From the NCBI RefSeq assembly GCF_002954725.1, contig NZ_MSCQ01000002.1, forward strand, positions 867,536 through 931,535: DNA of 64,000 nt, in the 5' to 3' direction. The position numbers were made by a program, and so were the translations under genes. A model generated the notes under the pieces. The model was not told the origin of the DNA. It saw only the letters and a program-made list of their open reading frames with translations, and made no database searches. The DNA comes from Photobacterium phosphoreum. GTDB taxonomy: Bacteria > Pseudomonadota > Gammaproteobacteria > Enterobacterales > Vibrionaceae. Shown one piece after another: positions 51,480-61,183 of the stretch; positions within the stretch are counted from its first letter, which is position 1; the number at the start of each line of letters is the position of its first letter.

Positions 51480-52532
51480 ATGGCCACAAAAAATACCCCA
51501 TTTGAATTTGCAGATTTAATGGTTGAACCAGGAAACCATGCTAATTGCGAACTCGAAATTGCTCGTCTTTATACTCACTCCCCTTTATCGGTGTCCGTTG
51601 ATATTCTGCATGGAAAACACCCAGGCCCCGTATTACTGATCAATGCGGCTATTCATGGTGATGAGCTCAATGGCATTGAAGTTGTCCGTCAAGTTATTGA
51701 AAAAATAGATTTATCAAAACTTCACGGCACCATCATTGCAGTACCTGTGGTTAACGTGTTTGGTTTTATTCATAAATCACGTTATTTACCTGATCGTCGT
51801 GATTTAAACCGTTGCTTCCCAGGAGCAGAGCGTGGCTCTATCGCTGGACGCATGGCTTATCAATATTTTAATCACGTTGTACGCCGCGCGACACACGTGG
51901 TCGATTTACATACTGCTGCCATTTATCGCACTAACTTGCCACAAATTCGCGCTAACCTTGATAACCCACAAGCAAAAGCAATGGCGATGGCGTTTGGCTC
52001 TCCCGTTGTGGTTGATGCCAGCTTACGTGAAGGTTCACTGCGTGCTGCCGCTGAAGAGTTTAATATTCCGGTGATCACTTTTGAAGCAGGTGAAGCCCTG
52101 CGCCTTGATCCCCATGCCGTTGGTTCTGGCGTACAAGGGGTATTAAAAGTGATGCAGCATTTAGAAATGGTGCGCACTAGCCGCAGTAAAAAAGTCATTG
52201 AGCCAATGGTGCCAAAAGCAACACGTTGGGTACGTGCTGACTCTGATGGCTTACTACGTTCACACGTTGCATTAGGTGAAAAAGTCGATAAAAACCAAGT
52301 CATTGCGACTATCAGTGATCCTGCTGGCAGCAATCAAGTAACGGTAATTGCGCCACAAGGGGGCATTGTCATTGGTCAGCAAACATTACCGCTAGTAAAC
52401 GAAGGTGATGCTATTTTCCATATCGCTTTCTTTGAAGAACCTGACGGCTTAGTCGAAGAGCAAGTTGAATCTTATCTTTACGATGCCATTGAAGAGCTTG
52501 ATGATGATTTAAAATGGGGCATGACCAGTTAA
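51480..52532 (+). CDS. Succinylglutamate desuccinylase / aspartoacylase family protein
   Basis: A zinc hydrolase of the M14-like AstE/AspA superfamily, 350 residues. Zinc ligands are His and Glu in NAAIHGDELNGIE and His in VVDLHTAAIY. The substrate-anchoring Arg lies in RDLNRCFPG, with the catalytic Glu in VITFEAGEALR. The C-terminal part (about 250-330) is a lipoyl-like beta barrel found in this subgroup. No arginine-catabolism genes are adjacent, so the substrate is unknown. An independent unit with its own terminator. Confidence 0.85.
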   Translation: MATKNTPFEFADLMVEPGNHANCELEIARLYTHSPLSVSVDILHGKHPGPVLLINAAIHGDELNGIEVVRQVIEKIDLSKLHGTIIAVPVVNVFGFIHKSRYLPDRRDLNRCFPGAERGSIAGRMAYQYFNHVVRRATHVVDLHTAAIYRTNLPQIRANLDNPQAKAMAMAFGSPVVVDASLREGSLRAAAEEFNIPVITFEAGEALRLDPHAVGSGVQGVLKVMQHLEMVRTSRSKKVIEPMVPKATRWVRADSDGLLRSHVALGEKVDKNQVIATISDPAGSNQVTVIAPQGGIVIGQQTLPLVNEGDAIFHIAFFEEPDGLVEEQVESYLYDAIEELDDDLKWGMTS

Positions 52533-52566
52533 GTTAGCTTTATTATTAAATTAAACCAAACATAAC

Positions 52567-52598
52567 AAAAAAGAGAAGTTTTTAGCTTCTCTTTTTTT
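52567..52598 (+). terminator. Intrinsic terminator
   Basis: AAAAAGAGAAG-7 nt-CTTCTCTTTTTTT; also usable from the minus strand by the mocA-like gene. Confidence 0.88.
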
Positions 52599-52620
52599 AT
52601 GGAGTTTATTTTAAGACCGG

Positions 52621-53190
52621 CTATTTATGGGTCTGAATTAATTGCTGATACTTTTCCGGGGTATCAATATCATGATAAATACCACTCGCAGCGTTTAGCT
52701 GTAGGTAATGTTCAGTGCCTGTTTGTAATACTTGCTTCATTTTAGCAGTAATGGGTAAGGCTAAAATTTGAGGAATTAACGCGGCATCAATCAACACCGG
52801 ATGCCCTGTTTGATGTTTGTTACCAGGAAATATCACTCGCGTATGATCTACTTGCAATAACATCCTAAATACCTGCGGATCAATACACGGCATATCAGCA
52901 TGAGTGATAAAAAACCGTGAACTGGTTACCGCTTCAATGCCCTTTTGAATTGAGCTTAACATCCCCTGCTGATAGTCAGGATTCACCACCACCATAATAT
53001 GTGGCTGATGCTGATATCGCTGTACCAATTCATCGGCTCGATAACCCGCAACCACTATCACTTTTGAACAAAACAGTAATGCATGTTCGATTGCGACATC
53101 TAATAATGTACTGCCTTGATAGGCTAACATCGGTTTCCACGTTCCCATCCGTGATGACAATCCCGCTGCAGGTATCACACAATCAACCAT
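52621..53190 (-). CDS. mocA: MocA-like molybdenum cofactor cytidylyltransferase
   Basis: Transfers CMP to molybdopterin to make the MCD cofactor used by xanthine-dehydrogenase-family enzymes. The 189 residues have the nucleotidyltransferase P-loop AAGLSSRMGTWKPML and the metal motif THADMPCID. The frame is open to 53343, but the ATG at 53190 overlaps the XdhC stop by 8 bp (ATGGTTGA), a sign of coupled translation, and gives the family start MVDCVIPAAGLS. It is the last gene of the Mo-hydroxylase operon. Confidence 0.88.
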   Translation of the reverse strand: MVDCVIPAAGLSSRMGTWKPMLAYQGSTLLDVAIEHALLFCSKVIVVAGYRADELVQRYQHQPHIMVVVNPDYQQGMLSSIQKGIEAVTSSRFFITHADMPCIDPQVFRMLLQVDHTRVIFPGNKHQTGHPVLIDAALIPQILALPITAKMKQVLQTGTEHYLQLNAASGIYHDIDTPEKYQQLIQTHK

Positions 53191-54166
53191 GGCGATAATG
53201 CCATGAATCACATCTAATCCCATTTTTAGTCGCAATAACCTCAGCCATAATAGCGATAGCAATTTCAATCGGGGTTTTACTGCCAATAGCCACCCCAATC
53301 GGGGCATGCAGTCGTGATAACTGCTGTGGTGTATATTCACCAATCCGCATTAATCGTTCTCGACGACGATCACTGTTAGCTTGTGAGCCTAAAGCGCCGA
53401 CATAAAAAGCAGAAGACTCTAATGCTCCCATTAATCCTAAATCATCAACCCGAGGATCATGTGCTAATGCTAATACCGCCGTATAATCATTGGCATAACG
53501 CTCAACAAAATCATCGGCACAACACCACTCAACATCAATACCACCATCAGCAGCTGTCCAACGCCAGTTTTGTTGATAATTATCACGCATATCACACAAT
53601 CGAACCGTAAACCCAGCTCTTACTGCTAGCCGCGCAACTTCTTCACTAACCTGACTAATTCCCAGTAATAATAGCTGCCAATGTTGTTGATAATGAATAG
53701 TTAACCAAGGTGTAATAAAAGGATGATCATCAACATCAGTCGCGATACAACGCTGTTCTAATTCAATATTGACGGCACGTACAAAGGCATTGTTTGTCAT
53801 GGTAATCGTCAACCATTCATCAAGCCAATGATGGTCAGCATCCGGTTGTAAATATTCAATCAACAATGAAATATGACCACCACACGGCAATTCATATCGA
53901 CTACCATCAATGGCTAAATGACTACCATAATCAAATATCTGCATCGGTTTATCTAACTGATGTTGTTGAATCAAAGAGATAAAAGCATCTTCAATACAAC
54001 CCCCAGAAACGGAGCCAGAACGAATATGTCCTTCTGTCGCAAATAATGACCCAACCGGACGTGGTGCTGATCCATACGTGGATAAAATAGTGCATAGCCA
54101 TACAGCTTTCCCTTGCTGTAACCATGCCTGACAATCTAACAATACCTGTTTATCTAATGCGTTCAT
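53183..54166 (-). CDS. xdhC: XdhC-family maturation factor
   Basis: Binds the molybdenum cofactor and helps insert the sulfurated form into the hydroxylase. It has 327 residues: an N-terminal XdhC domain (CTILSTYGSAPRPVGS and SVSGGCIEDAFISL) and a C-terminal Rossmann-like domain (LLLLGISQVSEEVARLA, then ALAHDPRVDDLGL and YVGALGSQANSDRRRER). It is separated from the upstream cytochrome gene by 74 bp containing a perfect hairpin and is coupled to mocA. Confidence 0.9.
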   Translation of the reverse strand: MNALDKQVLLDCQAWLQQGKAVWLCTILSTYGSAPRPVGSLFATEGHIRSGSVSGGCIEDAFISLIQQHQLDKPMQIFDYGSHLAIDGSRYELPCGGHISLLIEYLQPDADHHWLDEWLTITMTNNAFVRAVNIELEQRCIATDVDDHPFITPWLTIHYQQHWQLLLLGISQVSEEVARLAVRAGFTVRLCDMRDNYQQNWRWTAADGGIDVEWCCADDFVERYANDYTAVLALAHDPRVDDLGLMGALESSAFYVGALGSQANSDRRRERLMRIGEYTPQQLSRLHAPIGVAIGSKTPIEIAIAIMAEVIATKNGIRCDSWHYRHG

Positions 54167-54206
54167 AATTCATCTATCACTTTGTTTACTATGACAACAA
54201 TAGCGA

Positions 54207-54234
54207 AATTAGCCTGTAATAATACAGGCTAATT
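54207..54234 (-). terminator. Perfect 12-bp hairpin between the cytochrome gene and xdhC
   Basis: AATTAGCCTGTA-4 nt-TACAGGCTAATT; on the minus strand it is followed by TTTCGCT. It probably attenuates transcription into xdhC-mocA so that structural subunits exceed maturation factors. Confidence 0.6.
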
Positions 54235-54240
54235 CCATGA

Positions 54241-55512
54241 TCAATCGTTAGCCAGTTGCTTTTTAATATCAGCGACTTGCTTCGCGGTTGTGGTCGTCAT
54301 CTGTGTAGAAAAACTCTTTTGTAAATAGGTAATCAAATCAGCCATTTGTTGATTGTCTAAGCTGTCTTTATAAGCAGGCATCGCATAATAAGATTGCTCC
54401 TGACTGTAACTCTGGCGCTTAATACCATTATTCAATATTGCTACTGTATTGAAAATATTACTGTTTCCAATGGTGGCATTATCTTTTAACGCAGGGGCAA
54501 CATTCGGGATCCCTTGTCCACTTTGACCATGACAGCCTGAGCATTTATTCATATACGTACCGTACCCTGACAACGTAGTATCAAATTGTGATGCTGCTAA
54601 TGATGTCAACGTAGATTGTGGTTCAACATGTTGAGATGGTTGGGATTGATCTAATAAATAGCTGGTGATGGCAGCAACATCATGATCATTAAGGTGCGTT
54701 AAACTGTGCTTTTCAACAATATACATGTCATCAAACGCAGTACCTTTCGATGATTGACCTGTTTTTAAGAACTGGGCTAGATCATGGAATGTCCAATGCG
54801 TTTGCGTCAAATGTTTTGCTGTAATATTAGGCGCATTAAGGTAGTTAACCACCGCACCTTCAAGTGCATGATCTTGCTCGGTTGCCATCATAAAATTACG
54901 CGGTGTATGGCATTCACCACAGTGGCCTAGCCCTTGAACTAAATATTTACCACGATTCCATAATGGGCTTTTATCGGCATTTGGCGTAAAGGTCGCTTTA
55001 TCAAACGCCACTAAATTCCATACTTTTAAACCCATACGAATATTGAAAGGAAAACCAATCCCATTTTCTCGATTGGGCTGTGTCGCGGGTTTTGTGTGCA
55101 TGAAATACGCATACAACGCTTGCATATCATGGTCGTTAATACGGTGATAAGACGCATAAGGCATTGCGGGATATAAATTACCTTTAGGTGCCACGCCATT
55201 ACGTACCGCATCAACAAATTGCTGATAGCTATACTTACCAATACCGTGTTGTTTATCACTACTAATATTGGTTGAATATAAGGTGCCAAACGGTGTTGCG
55301 AATGCACGCCCACCACCATAAACTTGCCCACTCTCAATCGTATGACAACCACTACAATCGCCAGCAGCCGCTAAATATTTACCTTGCGCGATTAATTGTG
55401 CCATATTTTCGGGTGATGGCGCTTGCGCAGAAGCTGATGGTGCTTGCGCATAAGCCGCACTGGTACTCAATAATAAGCCACAAATAGCACTGATTTTTAC
55501 ACTCGGTTTCAT
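54241..55512 (-). CDS. Tri-haem cytochrome c subunit
   Basis: Periplasmic electron acceptor for the Mo-hydroxylase. The 423 residues start with a signal peptide (MKPSVKISAICGLLLSTSAAYA). There are three CXXCH haem sites, at residues 53-57 (CSGCH), 198-202 (CGECH) and 324-328 (CSGCH). The architecture matches the cytochrome subunit of membrane alcohol/aldehyde dehydrogenases of acetic acid bacteria. The start ATG overlaps the 2Fe-2S subunit stop (ATGA). Confidence 0.9.
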   Translation of the reverse strand: MKPSVKISAICGLLLSTSAAYAQAPSASAQAPSPENMAQLIAQGKYLAAAGDCSGCHTIESGQVYGGGRAFATPFGTLYSTNISSDKQHGIGKYSYQQFVDAVRNGVAPKGNLYPAMPYASYHRINDHDMQALYAYFMHTKPATQPNRENGIGFPFNIRMGLKVWNLVAFDKATFTPNADKSPLWNRGKYLVQGLGHCGECHTPRNFMMATEQDHALEGAVVNYLNAPNITAKHLTQTHWTFHDLAQFLKTGQSSKGTAFDDMYIVEKHSLTHLNDHDVAAITSYLLDQSQPSQHVEPQSTLTSLAASQFDTTLSGYGTYMNKCSGCHGQSGQGIPNVAPALKDNATIGNSNIFNTVAILNNGIKRQSYSQEQSYYAMPAYKDSLDNQQMADLITYLQKSFSTQMTTTTAKQVADIKKQLAND

Positions 55513-56039
55513 TTGACTAACCCCGGTTGTGACAACACTAAATCACGTAAACCAACATAATATTTACGGTAACCAGAACAACGGCAGATGTGTTTTTTTA
55601 ATGCGTTTTCAATCACATCTTCAACCTGTGCTTTATCAATAGGTTGTTTAGTAAGTTGCTCAACTAACACTGTGGACTCATTAACAAACCCTGATGTACA
55701 CCATCCACATTGAAATGAAAAGTGATCAACAAATGTTTGTTGTACCGGGCTTAATGCGGTGATTTGTCCCATTAAATTACGTTTAGCGTGACCTTCGACT
55801 GTGCGCAGTTTTTTACCGTTAAAATCGCCCACCCCGTTGATACAAGTACGCTCAGTGTGTGAGCCACCATCGGCATCATCAACAATAATGGTACACGCAT
55901 GACAAACACCAACACCACAACCAAACTTAGTACCTGTTAACCCTTGATATTCATGCAAAAAATCAATCATTTTCACTGTTTCGTCGATCTCAACCGGACC
56001 TACAATATTGCCATTAATTGTCATTTTTACAGTGATCAT
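55509..56039 (-). CDS. 2Fe-2S subunit of a molybdenum hydroxylase
   Basis: Carries electrons from the Mo centre to cytochrome c. The 176 residues have a plant-type ferredoxin domain (KFGCGVGVCHACTIIVDD) and a C-terminal helical domain with the second cluster (QCGWCTSGF and HICRCSGYRKY), so both [2Fe-2S] sites are complete. No signal peptide; it is expected to be exported with the Tat-signal subunit. Four-base overlaps on both sides couple it to its neighbours. It resembles IorA. Confidence 0.92.
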   Translation of the reverse strand: MITVKMTINGNIVGPVEIDETVKMIDFLHEYQGLTGTKFGCGVGVCHACTIIVDDADGGSHTERTCINGVGDFNGKKLRTVEGHAKRNLMGQITALSPVQQTFVDHFSFQCGWCTSGFVNESTVLVEQLTKQPIDKAQVEDVIENALKKHICRCSGYRKYYVGLRDLVLSQPGLVK

Positions 56040-58879
56040 GCGAGTGCTTCCTTAATATCAGTGGCGGTTACGGGTAAATGGTAAAAACGTTTATGGGTTA
56101 TTTGGTAAAGGGCTTCGGTGACAGCAGCGACAATTGGGATCATCACCACTTCCGCAATGCCTTTACGTTGATCTGAGTTATTAAATGGCGGCAAAATAGT
56201 ATGATTCATCTGCCATACACCAACGTCAGTTGCTAAGGGCACCTGATAGCGATTCAGGTTCCACGTACCATTACCCGGACCTTCTTCACCTGGTGGTAAG
56301 TATTCGTGCAATACATGCCCGATACCCATCACTAAACCACCTTCAATTTGACCTTCAACTAACTCTTTGACGATCACTTTACCCGCATCGAGCCAAGTTT
56401 GAGTCGCGACAATTTCAACCTTGCCGGAGCCTTCTTCAACCGCTAATTCAACCAATACCGCACAAGGAGCGTAATACACCACCATCGCATTATTCAGTAC
56501 CGTTGCAGGATAATTAACATTATTACGATCCAATAAATGCCAGCCACTGCTGGTCATTAATTTTTTCTTATTCGCATCAGCGCCATGACCATATTTCACC
56601 GCCATTGCATCTAATTGATAGGTTTGTGTCTGCCCCTCAACGGTAAATTCAGCATCCACCCAACCCCAACGGTTAAATGTATGTACCATTGCTGCGGTCA
56701 CTAACCCTTTTTGATGGACATGCTGCGCTAACATATCAAGAGGTAATGGTTCCATGCCTTTAGCACTTAACTTACCCTCAACCCAGACGGCATCTTCCAT
56801 TGCGCCAAAATCCATCGCAGCCAGATCACCGCTGTAGTACAACTTACTCCAAATCGCTTTTGCAGCAGGCCATAAGCCATATTCAAAAATAACTTTGGCT
56901 GCATTTTCAGTCGCTTTTGATTGAAAGTAAGCCGATGTCGATGCAGATGATGCATAGGGAATGGTCGGTGTCCAACGCGGATTTTGTTGCATTTTATCTT
57001 GGTAGGCTTGGCTCATCGTAAACGGTGATTGAGTATTGATCATTTGGAGCGGATCCCAACCATGCACTTCAGCAAGGTTAATGGTATCGGCTGGACGACC
57101 AAAGTAATCAGCTAAAACAGCAGCTTGAGAGGTTTGTGCACCAGTGCCAATTTCAACAGCAGAGATCCCCATCACTAACCGACCACTTTTATCCATCTCA
57201 ATATAAGTTGAAGGTGCATCATCACCCGCACCATAATCTTTAGTACAGATGGCAAAACCAGTACCAAAGCGTTTATTAGGATGTTTTGCTTCATAGGTTT
57301 TGCGACGTTGCTCACGCTGGGTCCACATCTCATGCTGCTGCGCTTGTTTTAATATTTCAGCATAATGTTCAGTACTGGTTGGTACCGCACCTTGGGTATT
57401 AAGTTGCCCCGTTTTAATCGCATTGCGCAGTCTTAAATCAATCGGATCAATATTGAGTAATTGCGCCGCTTCATTGACCATCATTTCCATGGCTGACATG
57501 GTTTGTAGAGTGCCAAAACCACGCATTGAACCTGAAGCTGGATTTTCAGATACATTAGCAACCGCAGTAATATCGTTTTTAGGGAAATAATAAATTGACT
57601 GCAATGCACTTGCGCCCACTTCAGCCACTACAGAGCTGAAGTTTTCACGACCGCCACCATCAAGGATCATGTCACTCACAATACCTTGGAATTTACCGGT
57701 AGTTTTATCAATTGCTAACTGATTGTGCATGTTAAAGGGGTGACGTTTTAAACCTGATTGAAATTGTTGAAAGCGATCATTCGCCATCCGTACAGGATGT
57801 TTGCTGTACATCACCGCTAGTAAGCCGTAGAAAGGCAATATAGAGTGATCTTTACCACCAAAACCACCACCAATAAAAGGTGAATGCACCACTAAGTTTT
57901 TGACTTTTCCAGCAAGAGGCCCATTGTTAAGCATCATGGTTGCAAAACCAAAGAAATTACTTGGTGATTGTGAAGAAGGGATCGTGTGCATGGTCTGTGT
58001 TTTAGGATCAAACCAACCATTAAAGCATTCAGGCTCTAAGAACATCGGATCAATAAATTGGGTTTGATAAGTACGATCTAATACAAAATTATTATCATCA
58101 TGTAAGCTGGCTTTAATATCATTCGCAACTGCCATTTGTTGCTCTAATGCTGAACCTAAAGGATTAGACTGTGGCCAAAATGGTTTATGGTCAACATAGT
58201 TAGGGAAGTTAACCCCATTTTTTAGTGGGCTGTATTTATCAGGCAATACACCTTCAGCATTGCCTTGCTCACGCGTAATTCGCCACACACCCCAAGGGTC
58301 TTTCTCTGCAGCAACTAAAGGTTGTTGCTTGCCATATTTAATAATTTCACGATTAAATTGCAACGTATTTTTAGCGCGATGATAAGTGAGAAAATCATCA
58401 AAAATAAGTAACATCACCGCCTGACCGATATAATCAGGCATTGCGCCCTCAGCCACTAACATATTGGTGCCATAAAATTGCGGTAATTCAATTTTATCTT
58501 TGATCAAGGTTGCTGCGGTAACAATATTACTTGGCTGAGCATTCGCCGCTAATAAACTTAAATCAACACCTTGATAAATACGATCAGCGCGATCGGCTCG
58601 AATATAAAAAGCCCATGATTGCTCACTTGGCCAACCATCAATATCCGTTGATCGCAAATCACGCCCATAAACTTTTTCGCCAGTCACTTTTGCAATAGCG
58701 TCACTACGAAAACGTACTTTAAAATCAGATTTCCAAGATGCGGCTAATTCCGGAGCGACTAAACTATTACTACCATCTAAATTAAGATTAAATCGGGCTA
58801 AAGCGGGAACGGTATAAACACAAATACCAGCGATGATACCATGCTTAATAAAACTCCTTCGCGAAAGTTCCATTGACAT
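56036..58879 (-). CDS. Molybdopterin-binding hydroxylase subunit (aldehyde / N-heterocycle oxidoreductase)
   Basis: A catalytic subunit of 947 residues in the xanthine-dehydrogenase family, IorB/aldehyde-dehydrogenase type. The N-terminus has a Tat signal (LSRRSFIKHGIIAGICVYTV), so the enzyme acts in the periplasm. An a/b-hammerhead domain (about 60-175) is followed by Mo-binding segments GGGFGGKDHSI, SGSMRGFGTLQ and AVEIGTGAQTSQAA. The catalytic Glu is expected in KGIAEVVMIP. AAGGAGTTAATC gives a clear start. It is first in an operon with the 2Fe-2S and cytochrome subunits, xdhC and mocA. Substrate is not determinable; aldehydes are the usual choice. Confidence 0.9.
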   Translation of the reverse strand: MSMELSRRSFIKHGIIAGICVYTVPALARFNLNLDGSNSLVAPELAASWKSDFKVRFRSDAIAKVTGEKVYGRDLRSTDIDGWPSEQSWAFYIRADRADRIYQGVDLSLLAANAQPSNIVTAATLIKDKIELPQFYGTNMLVAEGAMPDYIGQAVMLLIFDDFLTYHRAKNTLQFNREIIKYGKQQPLVAAEKDPWGVWRITREQGNAEGVLPDKYSPLKNGVNFPNYVDHKPFWPQSNPLGSALEQQMAVANDIKASLHDDNNFVLDRTYQTQFIDPMFLEPECFNGWFDPKTQTMHTIPSSQSPSNFFGFATMMLNNGPLAGKVKNLVVHSPFIGGGFGGKDHSILPFYGLLAVMYSKHPVRMANDRFQQFQSGLKRHPFNMHNQLAIDKTTGKFQGIVSDMILDGGGRENFSSVVAEVGASALQSIYYFPKNDITAVANVSENPASGSMRGFGTLQTMSAMEMMVNEAAQLLNIDPIDLRLRNAIKTGQLNTQGAVPTSTEHYAEILKQAQQHEMWTQREQRRKTYEAKHPNKRFGTGFAICTKDYGAGDDAPSTYIEMDKSGRLVMGISAVEIGTGAQTSQAAVLADYFGRPADTINLAEVHGWDPLQMINTQSPFTMSQAYQDKMQQNPRWTPTIPYASSASTSAYFQSKATENAAKVIFEYGLWPAAKAIWSKLYYSGDLAAMDFGAMEDAVWVEGKLSAKGMEPLPLDMLAQHVHQKGLVTAAMVHTFNRWGWVDAEFTVEGQTQTYQLDAMAVKYGHGADANKKKLMTSSGWHLLDRNNVNYPATVLNNAMVVYYAPCAVLVELAVEEGSGKVEIVATQTWLDAGKVIVKELVEGQIEGGLVMGIGHVLHEYLPPGEEGPGNGTWNLNRYQVPLATDVGVWQMNHTILPPFNNSDQRKGIAEVVMIPIVAAVTEALYQITHKRFYHLPVTATDIKEALA

Positions 58880-59331
58880 GATTAACTCCTTTTGATTTTA
58901 ATTATATTTTTTATAAGTTATTTCAAGACAATAGTTATGTTTATTAGATACACCCCTTAATTAATAACAGGAACATAAAATAACGATAATATTGCCAAAA
59001 AACAGCGACTCACACACAACAAACATGCTTTACATTCGTCATTTTATACCCACGCCAAATATAAACAATAACCTATTAAGAACGCGTCAGAGAATATCTA
59101 TTCAAATAAAAATAACACCAAAGGAAAAACAGTCAAAAACTAACACAATCAAGACAATGCAATTCATATAAGGTATTTTTTCTTATTATTTTAACCCTGA
59201 AATTTTCATATTTACAAATACCATGAGATCTTCCTCACAAAAATAAAATAACCTTTATTAATATTGATTTATAAGTTATCAACTTAATCGATGAGAATGG
59301 TTCTTTCAATCACGCTTAAATGATAGATAAT
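58880..59331. other. Promoter gap of the Mo-hydroxylase operon
   Basis: No gene. It has a CRP-like site TGAGA-TCTTCC-TCACA at 59224-59239 (9 of 10 half-site positions), rather far (about 345 bp) from the operon start. Confidence 0.4.
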
Positions 59332-59366
59332 AAAAAAGGATAAGTGATTAAACTTATCCTTTTTTA
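59332..59366. terminator. Bidirectional terminator after dps
   Basis: AAAAAAGGATAAGT-6 nt-ACTTATCCTTTTTT, T runs on both strands. Confidence 0.88.
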
Positions 59367-59405
59367 TTATTTATAAACGAAACAATGACATTCTATCTCG
59401 AGATA

Positions 59406-59942
59406 TCAATGACGGTATGATTCATAAAGGAACCAGACACGGCGTTCGGTTTCATCAATCCAATTATCAATCATACTCACTGAAGAAAAATCATTACGTT
59501 CATCACATAAAATGTGTGCAGCACGAAGTTCAGCGGCTAACTGTTTATTATCTTCACACAATTCAGCAAGCATATCAGCAGGTTCAACATAATCGGCATC
59601 ATTATCTAAAATACGCTGCATCCGTGATATTTCACCAATTGATCGTATTGTTCGACCGCCAATTTTACGTGCACGTTCAGCAATGTCATCAGTCATCGCA
59701 AATAATTGTGCACTTTGTTCATCTAACATTAAATGGTAATCGCGGAAATGCGCGCCACTCATATGCCAATGGAAATTCTTGGTCTTCATGTAAATAGCAA
59801 ACACATCAGCTAAAATTGCGGTCAATGCACCACTGATCTCTTTAGTCGCGTCTACACATAAATCGGTAGGTGTGGCTAGAGGACGAGTAAGGTGCTGTTT
59901 TGCATCTTCAATTTGAACGTCATTCAAGATTGTAGTACTCAT
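59406..59942 (-). CDS. dps: Dps ferritin-like DNA-protection protein
   Basis: Dodecameric ferroxidase that stores iron with peroxide and can bind DNA in stationary phase. The 178 residues have the inter-subunit ferroxidase ligands in KNFHWHMSGAHFRDYHLMLD (His, His, Asp) and DEQSAQLFAMTDDIAERA. AAGGAAAAGACG supplies the ribosome-binding site. A bidirectional terminator separates it from the Mo-hydroxylase operon on the same strand. It shares the peroxide theme with katG at the other end of the window but is not near it. Confidence 0.93.
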   Translation of the reverse strand: MSTTILNDVQIEDAKQHLTRPLATPTDLCVDATKEISGALTAILADVFAIYMKTKNFHWHMSGAHFRDYHLMLDEQSAQLFAMTDDIAERARKIGGRTIRSIGEISRMQRILDNDADYVEPADMLAELCEDNKQLAAELRAAHILCDERNDFSSVSMIDNWIDETERRVWFLYESYRH

Positions 59943-60195
59943 CGTCTTTTCCTTAGTAATAAATTTGTGAACATCATTACTATAGGCCGTTATATTTGTA
60001 TGACAATAACCTTTGACAGCAGATTAATGCAACATAAATTTACTATCTTACCGCTTAATCAACCGCCACATCCTTCAGTATAATTGTTAATTTATCTATT
60101 TCTGTGACCCAATGATTAGATTATATTTGCTTAAATATAATCATCTGTTTACCCTCTAAAAATAAACAAATCAATAACAATGAATAGGTACAGCA

Positions 60196-61119
60196 ATGGA
60201 TAATTCAGTTGAATACGTAATTGGTACGCCTGGAATAAAATGGGGCGCAACAGAAAAAGCTGCATGGCTAGCACAGACGACCATTAAACGTAGCTATCTC
60301 GAGCAAGTTGTCGCCAAAGTTCACGCGTTAAGTGAAAAATTCGATGTTGAACAATATGGTGCATTATCTTATGCGTCAGAAAAATACCCACTGTTTGCGA
60401 TTAAAACCCATAATTGGGATAAAACTAAACCCACAGTACTTGTTACTGGTGGTATTCATGGTTATGAAACCAGTGGTGTTCATGGCGCATTAGCTTTTCT
60501 AGCACTCAAAGCCGAACAATACAGTGCTGACTTTAATATTCTCGTTGTGCCTTGTGTTAGTCCATGGGGATATGAAACGATTAATCGTTGGAACCCAAAT
60601 GCAGTCGATCCTAACCGCTCATTTTATGCGAATAGCCCAGCAGAAGAATCGGCAGCATTAATGAAGCTCGTTCAAGCTCAGAATACACATTTCCTGGCTC
60701 ACCTTGATTTACATGAAACTACAGACAGCGATGAAAGTGAGTTTAGGCCTGCACTTGCAGCTCGTGATGGTCAAGAATATATAGCAGATATCGTACCTGA
60801 TGGTTTTTATGGCGTTGGCGATACTGAAAACCCTCAAGATGATTTTCAAAAAGCCATTATTGATTCGGTACGTCATGTTACTCATATTGCGCCAGCAGAT
60901 AGTGACGGTAATATTATTGGTGAGCCGATCACTCAAGAAGGGGTTATTAATTATCCACTAAAAGCATTAGGGCTATGCGCTAGCGTAACGGATGCTGAAT
61001 ACACCTCGACGACCGAAGTCTACCCTGATAGCCCTCGCGTTACCGATAATGAATGTAATTTAGCCCAAGTTGCTGCGATCGTCGGGGCACTTGAGTATTT
61101 AAAACTGCACCAGTCGTAA
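60196..61119 (+). CDS. M14-family zinc carboxypeptidase
   Basis: A 307-residue protein with the M14 zinc ligands His and Glu in VTGGIHGYETSGVHG and His in AHLDLHETTDSDE. The substrate-binding Arg/Asn are in AVDPNRSFYANS. The catalytic Glu is probably in VTDAEYTSTTEVYP. There is no signal peptide, so it acts in the cytoplasm. This subgroup of M14 proteins has no defined substrate. A single gene upstream of ogt. Confidence 0.85.
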   Translation: MDNSVEYVIGTPGIKWGATEKAAWLAQTTIKRSYLEQVVAKVHALSEKFDVEQYGALSYASEKYPLFAIKTHNWDKTKPTVLVTGGIHGYETSGVHGALAFLALKAEQYSADFNILVVPCVSPWGYETINRWNPNAVDPNRSFYANSPAEESAALMKLVQAQNTHFLAHLDLHETTDSDESEFRPALAARDGQEYIADIVPDGFYGVGDTENPQDDFQKAIIDSVRHVTHIAPADSDGNIIGEPITQEGVINYPLKALGLCASVTDAEYTSTTEVYPDSPRVTDNECNLAQVAAIVGALEYLKLHQS

Positions 61120-61183
61120 GCTCTTTTTATCCATTTTTAAACGCGCTAGACTGACTATTTAGTGTAGCGCGAAGGTTTTTATT

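Noticed and set aside
52621-53343. 240-residue version of the MocA-like protein
   Set aside because: The first 51 residues overlap xdhC and are basic Leu-rich shadow sequence; the family start is at 53190.
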